A program made the translations under genes and the position numbers. From Azospirillum thermophilum (GTDB lineage: Bacteria > Pseudomonadota > Alphaproteobacteria > Azospirillales > Azospirillaceae), in NCBI RefSeq assembly GCF_003130795.1, contig NZ_CP029352.1, positions 908,001-972,000 of the forward strand: a stretch of DNA of 64,000 nucleotides. The letters run 5' to 3'. Under the pieces are notes generated by a model. That model saw only the letters and a program-made list of their open reading frames with translations. It ran no database searches and was not told the origin of the DNA. Numbering within the stretch: the stretch's first letter is position 1; each line of letters starts with the position of its first letter. This document shows positions 8,234 to 17,262 of the stretch, one piece after another.

Positions 8234-11200
8234 CTACCGGAAATCGCGGGAAGCCGGGAAGACCGGCCGGTCGATGGTCACCAGTTCGCCCAGCAGGGGC
8301 GACAGGTCGACCAGACGGTCGGCGACGAGGTGGATGACCTCCCCCTCCTTCTGCACACGTCCCTCGACCCCCATGATGGTGGCGCCCAGCACGACGCGGC
8401 GGAAACGGTCGAAGATCGCCGACCAGACGACGATGTTGGCGACCCGCGTCTCGTCCTCCAGCGTCACGAAGACCACGCCGCTGGCGGTCCCCGGCCGCTG
8501 GCGCACCAGGGTCAGGCCGGCGACCGCCAGCTTCCGCCCGTCCGCCGCCGCCTCGAGACCGCGCGCCGGGCTGTAGCCGAGGCCCCGCAGCCGCGGCCGC
8601 AGGAGCGAGAGCGGATGCGTCCGCAGGCTGAGCGAGACGGCACGATAATCCTCCACCACCGATTCGCCGAGCGGCATGGCGGGCAGAATCACCGCCGGCT
8701 CGTCGGCGTGCTCCACCGGCCCGCGGTTGTCGCCGGGCAGCAGCCTCGCATCGGCCACGGCGAAGAGGGGCAAAGGCTCCGCCCCCAGCGCGCGGACCTG
8801 CCACAGCGCCTCCCGCCGGCCGAGCCCGATGGATTGCCAGCCGTCCGCCTGGGCCAGCCGCTCCAGCGCCGCCGGTCCCAGCGCCGCCCTCCGCCAGACC
8901 TCCTGGACCGTGCGGTAGCCGTCGGCCCGCGCCTTCACCAGGGCGATCGCGTCCGCCTCGCGGAACCCCTTCACCAGCCGGAAGCCCAGCCGGACCGCCG
9001 GACCGCCACGCCCGGCCTCCAGCACGCAGTCCCATTCGGAATGGTTGACGTCCACCGCCCGCACCTCGACCCCATGCTCCCGCGCGTCGCGGACGATCTG
9101 GGCCGGGGCATAGAAGCCCATGGGCTGGGAGTTCAGCAGGGCCGCGCAGAAGATCGCAGGATGCCGGCACTTCAGCCAGGCCGACGCATAGGCCAGCAGG
9201 GCGAAGCTGTAGGCGTGACTTTCGGGAAAGCCGTAATTGCCGAACCCTTCGATCTGGCGGAAGCAGCGCTCGGCGAAGGCGGGATCGTAGCCGTTGCGCA
9301 CCATGCCGCCGACGAAGCGGTCGTGATACTCCTTGATGATCCCCATCCGGCGGAAGGTCGCCATGGCGCGGCGAAGCTGGTCGGCCTCCTCGCCCGAGAA
9401 GCCGGCGCAGACGATGGCGATGCGCATCGCCTGCTCCTGGAACAGCGGAACGCCCAGGGTCTTCTCCAGGACCTCCTTCAGCGCCGGGGTCGGCAGGTCC
9501 GGCTCCTCCAGACCCTTGCGGCGGCGGATGTAGGGGTGGACCATGTCACCCTGGATGGGGCCGGGGCGGACGATGGCGACCTCGATCACCAGATCGTAGA
9601 AGGTCTCCGGTCCCAGGCGCGGCAGCATCGCCATCTGGGCGCGCGATTCGATCTGGAAGACGCCGATCGTGTCGGCCTTGCGGATCATCGCATAGGTCTC
9701 CGGGTCCTCCGCCGGCACGTCGGTCAGGCCGAAGGGGCGGCCCTCGATGGCGGACAGCATGTCGAAACCCTTGCGCAGGCAGGTCAGCATGCCGAGCGCC
9801 AGGACGTCGATCTTCAGGATTCCCAGATGGTCCAGGTCGTCCTTGTCCCACTCGACGACGGTGCGGCCCTCCATCGCGGCCTTCTCGATCGGCACCACCT
9901 CGTCCAGCCGTCCGCGGGTGATGACGAAGCCGCCGGGATGCTGGCTGCGGTGACGGGGAAAGCCGATCAACTCGCGGGCGAGCCGGATCGCGGTGGCGAT
10001 GGTCGGCTCCTCGGGGTCGATGCCGGCCTGACGGATGCGGGAGTCGTCAGGTTCCTCCCGGCCCCAGGACCAGACAGTCTTCGACAGCGCCTCGATGGTG
10101 TCGGCCGACAGTCCCATCACCTTGCCGACCTCGCGCACCGCCATCTTGGAGCGGTAGGAGACGGTGATGGCCGTCAGCCCGGCGCGGTCGCGGCCGTATT
10201 TGCCGTAGATGTACTGGATCACCTCCTCCCGCCGCTCATGCTCGAAATCCACGTCGATGTCCGGCGGTTCGTTGCGGGCGGCGGAGATGAAGCGCTCGAA
10301 CAGCAGGTCGTTGCGCGCCGGATCCACCGCGGTGATCGACAGGGCGTAGCAGACGGCGGAGTTGGCGGCCGATCCGCGGCCCTGGCACAGGATGTCGCGA
10401 TCACGGGCGAAGCGCACGATGTCGTGGACGGACAGGAAGTAGGGGGCGTAGCCCAACTGCCCGATCAGCGTCAGCTCGCGCTCCAGCGTCGCCCGCACCG
10501 GCTCCGGAACGCCCTCCGGCCAGCGCGCCGCGGCGCCCTCCCAGGTGCGGCGGATCAGCTCCTCCTGCGGGGTGGAGCCCTCGGGCACCGGTTCGGCCGG
10601 GTACTCGTAGCGCAGTTCCTCCAGCGAGAAGCGGCAGCGGTCGGCGATCTCCAGCGTGCGGACGACCGCGTCGGGGCGGGCGGCGAACAGGGCGGCCATC
10701 GCCCCGGCCGGCTTCAGGTGCCGCTCGGCATTGGGGAACAGCCGGCGCCCGGCCCTGGCCAGGGTGGTCTTCTCGCGGATGCAGGTCAGCACGTCCTGCA
10801 GCGGCGCGCGGTGGGCGGCGTGATAATGCACGTCGTTCGTCGCCACCAGCGGCACCGCCAGCCGGTCCGCCAGGGCGCCCAGCCGGTCGAGCCGCCGCCG
10901 GTCGTCGGCAAGGTGGAGTTGCTGCACGGCGAGATAGGTCCGCCCGGGGAAGTCCGCCGCCACCTGCCGCAGATGCCGCCCGAACTCCTCCAGCCGCAGG
11001 GCGGTCAGCCGGCCGGCCGGCGGAAGCGCGATGACGAGCTGCCCCTCCCCGAACTCCAGCAGGTCGGCGTAGCGCAGCAGGCAGTCCCCCTTGTCGCCGC
11101 GCCGCCGCCCCAGGCTGATCAGCCGGCTGAGCCGGCCATAAGCCGCCCGGTCGGTCGGGTAGACCAGGGCGGGCGGGGCGTCCGTCATCTCCACCCGGCA

Positions 11201-11398
11201 GCCGACCAGGGCGCGGATGCCGTGCCTCTTCGCCCCGACATGCATCCGCACCACGCCGCCCAGCGTGTTGCGGTCGGCGATGCCGATGGCGCGGTGGCCG
11301 AGCGCGGCCGCCGTCAGCGCCATCTCGTCGGGGTGGGAGGCGCCATGGAGGAAGGACAGGTTGGTCGTCACCTGCAGCTCGACATAGCCGCCGGTCAT
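8234..11398 (-). CDS. dnaE2: Error-prone DNA polymerase DnaE2 (ImuC)
   Basis: 1054 residues; the translesion C-family polymerase that carries out SOS mutagenesis with ImuA and ImuB. An N-terminal PHP domain opens MTGGYVELQVTTNLSFLHGA. The palm carries the catalytic aspartates in PPDIDVDFEHERREEVIQ, with CQGRGSAANSAVCY before it. It ends with a helix-hairpin-helix region and an OB domain (VAGLTLVRQRPGTASGVVFV), which is DnaE2-like. Start ATG 11398 overlaps the imuB stop (ATGA); the longer upstream frame is inside imuB. Confidence 0.95.
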   Translation of the reverse strand: MTGGYVELQVTTNLSFLHGASHPDEMALTAAALGHRAIGIADRNTLGGVVRMHVGAKRHGIRALVGCRVEMTDAPPALVYPTDRAAYGRLSRLISLGRRRGDKGDCLLRYADLLEFGEGQLVIALPPAGRLTALRLEEFGRHLRQVAADFPGRTYLAVQQLHLADDRRRLDRLGALADRLAVPLVATNDVHYHAAHRAPLQDVLTCIREKTTLARAGRRLFPNAERHLKPAGAMAALFAARPDAVVRTLEIADRCRFSLEELRYEYPAEPVPEGSTPQEELIRRTWEGAAARWPEGVPEPVRATLERELTLIGQLGYAPYFLSVHDIVRFARDRDILCQGRGSAANSAVCYALSITAVDPARNDLLFERFISAARNEPPDIDVDFEHERREEVIQYIYGKYGRDRAGLTAITVSYRSKMAVREVGKVMGLSADTIEALSKTVWSWGREEPDDSRIRQAGIDPEEPTIATAIRLARELIGFPRHRSQHPGGFVITRGRLDEVVPIEKAAMEGRTVVEWDKDDLDHLGILKIDVLALGMLTCLRKGFDMLSAIEGRPFGLTDVPAEDPETYAMIRKADTIGVFQIESRAQMAMLPRLGPETFYDLVIEVAIVRPGPIQGDMVHPYIRRRKGLEEPDLPTPALKEVLEKTLGVPLFQEQAMRIAIVCAGFSGEEADQLRRAMATFRRMGIIKEYHDRFVGGMVRNGYDPAFAERCFRQIEGFGNYGFPESHAYSFALLAYASAWLKCRHPAIFCAALLNSQPMGFYAPAQIVRDAREHGVEVRAVDVNHSEWDCVLEAGRGGPAVRLGFRLVKGFREADAIALVKARADGYRTVQEVWRRAALGPAALERLAQADGWQSIGLGRREALWQVRALGAEPLPLFAVADARLLPGDNRGPVEHADEPAVILPAMPLGESVVEDYRAVSLSLRTHPLSLLRPRLRGLGYSPARGLEAAADGRKLAVAGLTLVRQRPGTASGVVFVTLEDETRVANIVVWSAIFDRFRRVVLGATIMGVEGRVQKEGEVIHLVADRLVDLSPLLGELVTIDRPVFPASRDFR

Positions 11399-12885
11399 GC
11401 GAACAGCCCGTGCAGGAACCAGCCGTCGAGCGCCGAGCCCCGCCGCCGGAAGATCCAGAACCGCCGGCCGCCGATCTCCTGCACCCGGTAATAGTCGCGC
11501 ACCGCGTCGCGGTCCCGCCACCATTCCGACCGGATGCGCTCCGGCCCCTCGACCAGCCCGACATGGTAGCGGCGGCCCCGCCAGTAGAAGGCCTCCGGCA
11601 CCGCCTCCCCGGTTCCATCACCCTGAATCGGCTCAGGCGGGGAGAGCAGCAGGACGGGCCGTTCCCCCTCCCCCCCGTCGTCTGGAAGCGTGCCGTCCTC
11701 CTCGTACGGTCGCAGGGCGACGCTGCGCTCCGGCACGTGGGTGTCGCAGACCGACAGCCGCAGGGCGGCCCTGCCGCCGGCCCGCGTGCGCAACCGGTCC
11801 ACCAGCTCGCAAAGGGCGGTATCCGCCCCGTCACCACCGGCCTCCGTCTGTTCCGGAGGCAGGAGATTGGTCTCGGTCGCCTCCAGGGTCAGGACCTCGA
11901 CGCCGAAGCCGGGCTCGATCCGGTCGAAGCGCTCGCGGAACAGGCGCAGCAGATGGCGCGGATCGCGCGATGGCCGCCCGGCGCCGATCTCCAGCACCTG
12001 CAGGCCGCCATCCACGCGGAACAGCGACAGGCGCAGCGACCGCGCGCCACGGCCGGCGGCGCGCAGGCTTTCCGCCAGATCCGCCAGCAGCCGCGATGCC
12101 GCCTCCTCGAAATCCTCGCGCCGGCTGATCGGTTCGGCCAGGGCGAGCCGGGCGCTCCAGCTCTCCGGCGCCTCCACCGGGGCCAACGGGTCGGCGGCGG
12201 CACCGGTCAGCCGGTCGAGCCGGTCGAGAAGCTCCCGGCCGAAACGGGCGGCCAGCGGCGCACGCGGCAGCCGCATCAGATCCTCGATCAGCCGCAGGCC
12301 GACCCGTCCCAGCGAGACCGCCATGCCCGGCGGCAGGCGCAGCGCATCGGTCGGCAGCCGGCCGAGCACCGTCATGGCCTCCTCTGGGCGGAGGACCGGA
12401 CTGCTGCGCGCCGGACGGTAGCGGGCCCAGCCCCAGGAGGCGGCCGGCGTGCCGGCAAGCCCCAGCCGGTGCCCGATGCCGGCCCGTCCCAGCCGGGCGG
12501 CGATCTCGGTCACGAGCCCTCCCTCCCCGCCGAACAGATGGTCGCAGCCGGTGATGTCGAGCAGCAGCCCGTCCTCCCCGTCCGCGGCGACGCGCGGGGT
12601 CCAGCGGCGGCACCACAGGGCGAGGCGCCGCAGGTCGGCGGCGTCGCCCAGCGGATCGGCATCGCCGACCAGCAGGGACGGCACCAGCGCCCGCGCCTCC
12701 GCGACCGTCAGGCCGGGCACCAGCCCTTCGGCCGCGGCCTCGGCGCTCACCGCGGTCAGCCGCACCCCGCCCTGCCCCGGAGCGGCCAGCGCCAGCGGCC
12801 GTTCCCCGGCCCGCCTATCCGAAGACCGCTTCAGCCAGCGGTCGGTCGGCCATGTCGTCAACCAGATCGAGACGAAGCGCCTCAT
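11395..12885 (-). CDS. imuB: ImuB, inactive Y-family polymerase-like mutasome protein
   Basis: 496 residues. The start MRRFVSIWLTTWPTDRW is typical of ImuB, followed by a Y-family polymerase fold (residues about 5-340) in which the catalytic acidic pair of DinB enzymes is not evident. The C-terminal 150 residues are the ImuB-specific tail ending RRFWIFRRRGSALDGWFLHGLFA. In known systems ImuB is the adaptor that links DnaE2 to the beta clamp and to ImuA. The 5' end overlaps the imuA 3' end by 71 bp in another frame, and the 3' end overlaps dnaE2. Confidence 0.93.
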   Translation of the reverse strand: MRRFVSIWLTTWPTDRWLKRSSDRRAGERPLALAAPGQGGVRLTAVSAEAAAEGLVPGLTVAEARALVPSLLVGDADPLGDAADLRRLALWCRRWTPRVAADGEDGLLLDITGCDHLFGGEGGLVTEIAARLGRAGIGHRLGLAGTPAASWGWARYRPARSSPVLRPEEAMTVLGRLPTDALRLPPGMAVSLGRVGLRLIEDLMRLPRAPLAARFGRELLDRLDRLTGAAADPLAPVEAPESWSARLALAEPISRREDFEEAASRLLADLAESLRAAGRGARSLRLSLFRVDGGLQVLEIGAGRPSRDPRHLLRLFRERFDRIEPGFGVEVLTLEATETNLLPPEQTEAGGDGADTALCELVDRLRTRAGGRAALRLSVCDTHVPERSVALRPYEEDGTLPDDGGEGERPVLLLSPPEPIQGDGTGEAVPEAFYWRGRRYHVGLVEGPERIRSEWWRDRDAVRDYYRVQEIGGRRFWIFRRRGSALDGWFLHGLFA

Positions 12886-13552
12886 CGTCCCACTCCAGCA
12901 CCCAATCCCCGGGAAGGCCGCCGCGGCACCGCAGCAGCGTGACGCGCCAGCGCGGCGGTCCGATCCAACCTCCTCCCCGTCCGCCGGCCCGCCCGCCGGG
13001 CAACGAGGCCACCCGCCAGCGGGTGACGGCCAGGGAGGGCGGCGGACGGGATTGCGGCGGCGGGAGGAGCAGAAGGCAGGTGCCCCCCGCCTCGGCGGCG
13101 AGTTGCAGGCGGCGGGCCTGCATCGGCGTCGGCGTCACGCCCTCTCCGACCACGGCGGCGAAGGCGCTGCAGCGGGCGGCCTCCTCCAGGATCCAGAGGC
13201 TTTCGGCCGGCTGGCCGGTCTGGTTGAGGAGAAGGCGCCGCGGATCGAGGCCGAAGCGGCACAGCCCAAGCCCGTTCAGGGCCGGCCCGCCGCCGGGCGG
13301 ATGCCCCCTCGACCAGAAGACGGGGCCGTCGGCGCGGCGGCCGAGCAGGACGGCGGCGAAGCCGATGCGGGCGGCGTCGGCCTCCTCGCCCAGCAGTTCA
13401 TGCACGCCGGGGCAGCGCAGTCCGCCGTCCGGCAGGTGCCCGTCCAGGGCCGGAACGCCCAGCGTCAACGGGGCATGGCCATCGTCCGGAACCGGGCCTT
13501 CCAGGGCCCGGATCCGGTCCCGAAGCGCTTGCACGGCAGCGGCTTGCCCCAT
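12815..13552 (-). CDS. imuA: ImuA, RecA-like mutasome protein
   Basis: 245 residues. It begins MGQAAAVQALRDRIRALEG and contains a weak RecA-like ATPase fold (GVPALDGHLPDGGLRCPGVHEL, LWILEEAARCSAFAAVVGEG). ImuA is the first member of the SOS-induced imuA-imuB-dnaE2 cassette and interacts with ImuB. ATG 13552 is chosen over a start at 13639 because the LexA box at 13596-13610 would otherwise lie inside the coding sequence. Confidence 0.9.
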   Translation of the reverse strand: MGQAAAVQALRDRIRALEGPVPDDGHAPLTLGVPALDGHLPDGGLRCPGVHELLGEEADAARIGFAAVLLGRRADGPVFWSRGHPPGGGPALNGLGLCRFGLDPRRLLLNQTGQPAESLWILEEAARCSAFAAVVGEGVTPTPMQARRLQLAAEAGGTCLLLLPPPQSRPPPSLAVTRWRVASLPGGRAGGRGGGWIGPPRWRVTLLRCRGGLPGDWVLEWDDEALRLDLVDDMADRPLAEAVFG

Positions 13553-13595
13553 CCTGTTCCCCCGTTTCCGTTGCCCCGGCCGCTTCCTCGCGGAA

Positions 13596-13610
13596 GTTCC
13601 TGTTTTGTTC
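13596..13610 (-). promoter_or_regulatory. LexA (SOS) box upstream of imuA
   Basis: Exact alphaproteobacterial LexA motif GTTC-N7-GTTC (GTTCCTGTTTTGTTC on the plus strand), 44 bp before the imuA start. It implies DNA-damage induction of imuA-imuB-dnaE2. Confidence 0.85.
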
Positions 13611-13708
13611 TGATATGCCCCGGAGCTCGGGCGTGTCAAGAATGTGGCAATTCAATCGAAAGTGGACGGGTGAGCTGGCGAAGGCCGGCGGCGGGAGCCG
13701 GCGCCGTG

Positions 13709-14716
13709 TCAGGCGCCGGGCGCCACCACGAAGCAGGCCATGCCCTGGCCGACCAGGCTGGCGCAGGTGTTGTTCGCCGCTTCCTGCGACAGGCCGGCGA
13801 GGCGGGCGCGGTAGAGCAGCCCGGTCTTGGTATCCACCGCCTGGACGACCTGCTGGGTTCTGCCCAGGACGCCCGGCAGGGTGCGGCGGGCGCGGTCGAT
13901 GACCCGGGCGCCATCGTCCGGCGACCGGAAGGCGCCGAGTTGCACCATCCAGACCGACGGGCCGCCGGCATAGCCGCCGCTGCCGTAGGAGGTGGCGGGA
14001 ACCGGCGCCGGGCGCGGGGCGGGAGCCGGGATCGGCGTCGGGGCGGGAACCGGTGCCGGGCTGTAGGACCGCCCCGGCGACTCGGAGACGGGCGGCAGTT
14101 CCTGCGCTACGACGCGCGGCCGCTCGCTGACCGCCGGCGTGGCGACCGGCGCGGAGTAGGAGGATTCGGCCGGGGCGCTCACCAGGACGATGTCGGAGTT
14201 CTCCGGTGCCGGGGCCGGCGCGCGGTTCAGCCGCGGCCCGACCGCAGCGATGTAGCGCACCGTCTCGTCCGGCAGGCGCCGCTTGCCCGCCAGATAATCG
14301 CCGTAGCAGCCGGGACCGCAGTTGTAGGCGCCGAGGAAGCCGGGTGCGCCGAACAGGTTGTACATCTCGCGCAGATAGGCGGTGCCGGCGATGATGTTGT
14401 CGTGCGGATCGAAGGGGTCGGAGCCCAGATTGTGCTTGCGCCGCATCTCCTCATAGGTCGCGGGCATCACCTGCATCAGCCCCATGGCGCCGGCCTTGCT
14501 GACGATCGGCTTGCCGTTCAGCATCGTCCGGCCGCCGCTTTCCTGGCGCATCACCTCGCGGATCCAGACCTCCGGCATGTCGAAGCGGCGCGACGCCTCG
14601 GTCACATGGGCGTCGATCTCCGCCTGGGAGGCGGTGCGCGACGAGGGGCCGCTGGCACACCCCGTGGCAAGGGCGGACAAAGCGACGCATGCCAACAGCG
14701 ATCTGACCCGACGCAC
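13709..14716 (-). CDS. Lytic transglycosylase lipoprotein with C-terminal SPOR domain
   Basis: 335 residues from a GTG at 14716, preceded by GGGGAAGG. The signal peptide ends in the lipobox LATGC. The SLT domain (residues about 45-170) has the catalytic Glu in REVMRQESGG, plus GLMQVMPATYEEM and GAYNCGPG. A Pro-rich spacer with PVPAPTPIPAPAPRPAP follows. The last 80 residues are a SPOR domain (VWMVQLGAFRSPDDGARVID) that binds denuded peptidoglycan. Probably an outer-membrane enzyme acting on septal or pore-associated murein. An insertion sequence starts 166 bp upstream of its start codon. Confidence 0.88.
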   Translation of the reverse strand: MRRVRSLLACVALSALATGCASGPSSRTASQAEIDAHVTEASRRFDMPEVWIREVMRQESGGRTMLNGKPIVSKAGAMGLMQVMPATYEEMRRKHNLGSDPFDPHDNIIAGTAYLREMYNLFGAPGFLGAYNCGPGCYGDYLAGKRRLPDETVRYIAAVGPRLNRAPAPAPENSDIVLVSAPAESSYSAPVATPAVSERPRVVAQELPPVSESPGRSYSPAPVPAPTPIPAPAPRPAPVPATSYGSGGYAGGPSVWMVQLGAFRSPDDGARVIDRARRTLPGVLGRTQQVVQAVDTKTGLLYRARLAGLSQEAANNTCASLVGQGMACFVVAPGA

Positions 14717-14882
14717 GATGCCGCCTTCCCCTGCTCCTGTTTGTCCGGTTCGTCCGGCGCGATGATCCAGCTTCGGCTTGGGCTGGCTTTTTTTGAGGAA
14801 GGACCATTGCACATCCGGACCGACTCGTAAACGGGGCGGGCTGTGACTTCGCATGCGCCCGCCGCCGACCGCCCCGGCGTGC

Positions 14883-14906
14883 CAGGGCTCCGAATCCAGG
14901 TTAACG
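14883..14906 (+). repeat. Left terminal inverted repeat of the IS
   Basis: 24 bp beginning CAGGGCTCCGAA and ending GGTTAACG. Pairs with 16190-16213 at 21 of 24 positions. Contains the transposase stop codon at 14901-14903. Confidence 0.9.
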
Positions 14907-16126
14907 GATTTTGGCGGCAAGGATGGCGTCGAGGTAATCGGTGTCCCATCCCGCCAGCTTTCGTCGGAGCTTGATGCTTGTCGCTTTGGGTTTGGCCGGT
15001 TTTTTGGTGGCGCGCCGCAGTCCCGAGCGCGGCCGGGCGGGTTCCTCGGCCTTGCGGACGAGATTGATGGCGAAATGGCGGACGACGGCCATGTTCTGAG
15101 CGCCATGTCCCTTGCGCAAGCGGGACTGGTCGTCGGTGAAGACGACGTCGAGAACCCAATGCAGCCGGTTCTCGATGCCCCAATGCCCCGAATGGCCTCA
15201 GCCGCTGCCTGGGCGCTCAGCGTGGCGGAAGAAACGTAGTAGCGGGTGTCGAAGCGGCAGCGGTCCTTCAACTCGGCTTTGCTGCCAACCCGAATGATCG
15301 AGGCGACGGCGGGCAGACGCACCTCGCCGGGGAAGCGGCGCTCGCCGGTCAGCCAATCGACCTCGCGGGCGACCGTGACCGTGCGCTGCTCGATCCGGCC
15401 ATGGCCCTTGTCGATGTCGGTGGCGTGCTCGAGGGCCACGTCCGGGGCCTCGGCGAAGTAAGTTTCGATCTCATCGCGCAGGGTCGGCTGGTTGGCCTTG
15501 ACCGCCAGCAGGTAGTCGGCCCCGGCGTCGCGGATGGCTTGGGCGATGGTGGCGTTGCAGGCGATGGCGTCGATGGTCACGATCGCTCCCGTGAGGCCGC
15601 CGTCGGCCGCTAGGCGCTCCAGAAGAACGGGAATGGCCGCGAGTTCGCCAGCCTTGTCTTCGACGGCTTCCTGCCCGAGCACCAGACGGCTGGTGGTGGC
15701 GAAGGCCGACACCAAGTGGAGAGGGGCTTGAGCGCGGCTGCGGTCATGGCTGCGCCGCGAGGTCTTGCCGTCGATGGCGACAAGCTCGGGGCGGTCGGGC
15801 CAAGCCTCGCGCACCCAGGCTGTGAAGCAGTCCTGGAACAGGCACGGGTTGATCCGGTTCATGAACACGGTCAGCCAGCGTCCGCTCGGCACCCCGTGAT
15901 GGTAGGGCTGAAACCGCCGCAGAAAATCGAGCCGGGCTTCGCCCCACGCTGCGATCGCCTCATAATCCTCACAATCGGCGATCGTCCCACAGACCGCCAG
16001 AAGCAGAATCTCCGGCAAGGGATAGGCCACCCGCCACGGATCGCGCGGATCGTCGATCAGCGAAAAATGATCCAGCAGCGCCTTCAGACGCGATTTCTGA
16101 CCAAATTCGGCTGCGATGGAACTCAT
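14901..16126 (-). pseudogene. ISAs1-family DDE transposase, frameshifted
   Basis: The N-terminal part starts MSSIAAEFGQKSRLKALLDH and holds the first two catalytic acids, in LVAIDGKTSRRSHD and IVTIDAIACNATIAQAI. At about 15185 one base is missing (GGCAT where GGCCAT is expected). This throws the frame just before the block that should read HWGIENRLHWVLD with the third catalytic Glu. The remaining C-terminus continues in another frame (MRKGHGAQNMAVVRHFAINL to the stop at 14901). As written the enzyme lacks its Glu and would be dead. A consensus sequencing error is the alternative. Confidence 0.88.
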
Positions 16127-16189
16127 GGCACGGCACCCCCGATCCGGTTCGGCCCCACCGAATCAGAAACCGTGCCGTTCGTAAACCAG

Positions 16190-16213
16190 CGTTAACCCGA
16201 CTTCGGAGCCCTG
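16190..16213 (-). repeat. Right terminal inverted repeat of the IS
   Basis: Reverse complement begins CAGGGCTCCGAA and ends GGTTAACG, the partner of 14883-14906. The 9-bp direct duplication CCGGCGTGC follows at 16214-16222. Confidence 0.9.
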
Positions 16214-16353
16214 CCGGCGTGCGAAACGGCTTGTGAAGACGGGTGTGCGCTTGTTAAGTGCGGCGGATTTTGCCGAGGCTCCCGCCTGCGGCTCGCTTCT
16301 GCAGGACGGCGCTCGCCCTGCAATCGGTTCCGTCCTGTGATAAGGTCCGCCGC

Positions 16354-17145
16354 ATGATCTGGCTGCGCTCCCTTGCCTTCAACATCGCGTTCCATCTGTG
16401 GACCGCGCTGATGTGCTTCGCCCTGCTGTGGATGCTGCTGCTTCCCCGGCCGCAGATGGTCGCCGTGGTGATGTGGTATCTGCGCACGGTCGGCTGGCTG
16501 GAGCGGACCATCGTCGGCATCCGGTACGAGGTGCGCGGGCGGGAGAATCTGCCGGAAGGCTCCTTCATCCTGGCTGCCAAGCACCAGTCGGCTTGGGAGA
16601 CGATGAAGCTCCACCTGCTGGTCAGGGATCCGGCGATCATCCTGAAGCGGGAGCTGATGTGGATCCCCATCTGGGGCTGGTACGCCTCCAAGGCGCGGAT
16701 GATCCCGGTGGACCGCGGGGCCGGCGGGGCGGCCATCCGCTCGCTGATCCGCAACTCCCGCCCGGTGCGGGACGAGGGGCGGCCCATCGTGATCTTCCCA
16801 CAGGGCACCCGCGTCGCTCCCGGCGATTACCGCCCCTACCGCGTCGGTGTGGGGGTGCTGTACGAGAGCCTGGACATCCCCATCGTGCCGATGGCGCTCA
16901 ACGCCGGACTCTACTGGCCGCGCCGCAGCTTCCTGAAGCGGCCCGGCACGGTGATCGTGGAGTTCCTGCCCGCCATCCCGCCCGGCCGTCCCCGCGCCGA
17001 GGTGATGCGCGAGCTGGAGACGGCCCTGGAATCGGCCAGCGACCGGCTGGTGATGGCCGCCGGCGGCCCGCCGACCAGCCGCCCCGCCCCCAGCGGCGGC
17101 ACCCCGGAACGGCAGGCGGGTCCCGTCGCGTCGCAGGCCTCCTGA
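16354..17145 (+). CDS. plsC: 1-acyl-sn-glycerol-3-phosphate acyltransferase
   Basis: 263 residues; acylates lysophosphatidic acid at sn-2 to make phosphatidic acid at the inner membrane. An N-terminal membrane helix (LAFNIAFHLWTALMCFALLW) precedes the acyltransferase block with KHQSAWET (an H-x4-E variant of the usual H-x4-D) and IVIFPQGTRVAPG. Substrate-site VPMALNAGLYWPR is also present. ATG 16354 is used because the frame upstream runs into the IS flank. The C-terminal 25 residues are low complexity. The IS right end is 140 bp upstream. Confidence 0.88.
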   Translation: MIWLRSLAFNIAFHLWTALMCFALLWMLLLPRPQMVAVVMWYLRTVGWLERTIVGIRYEVRGRENLPEGSFILAAKHQSAWETMKLHLLVRDPAIILKRELMWIPIWGWYASKARMIPVDRGAGGAAIRSLIRNSRPVRDEGRPIVIFPQGTRVAPGDYRPYRVGVGVLYESLDIPIVPMALNAGLYWPRRSFLKRPGTVIVEFLPAIPPGRPRAEVMRELETALESASDRLVMAAGGPPTSRPAPSGGTPERQAGPVASQAS

Positions 17146-17262
17146 CGCACCGGCCCTTTCACGGAACGGAAACGGAACTGCGGCGGGTTGACCGCGGCCC
17201 CGCCGCCGCCTAACCATGGAGGAAACCGCGCCCGCCCGCCGGGACGCGCCATGGGAGGGCAC

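Larger units (their letters stand above)
14883..16213 (-). mobile_element. ISAs1-family insertion sequence, complete
   Basis: About 1.33 kb, bounded by 24-bp terminal inverted repeats matching at 21 of 24 positions (CAGGGCTCCGAA-N4-GGTTAACG), with a perfect 9-bp target duplication CCGGCGTGC immediately outside each end (14874-14882 and 16214-16222). It carries one transposase gene on the minus strand, whose stop codon lies within the left repeat. The intact duplication points to direct insertion with little later decay. It landed between two divergently transcribed genes, a lytic transglycosylase and plsC. Confidence 0.92.

Noticed and set aside
8330..11491. Long plus-strand frame opposite dnaE2 as a gene
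   Set aside because: It is a high-GC antisense shadow. It has Gln/Arg/His-rich low-complexity sequence and no family features, while the minus strand encodes DnaE2.
13709..16126. One 805-residue fusion of transposase and lytic transglycosylase
   Set aside because: The frameshifted transposase reads through the left IS end into the next gene by chance. The transglycosylase has its own GTG, signal peptide and ribosome site.
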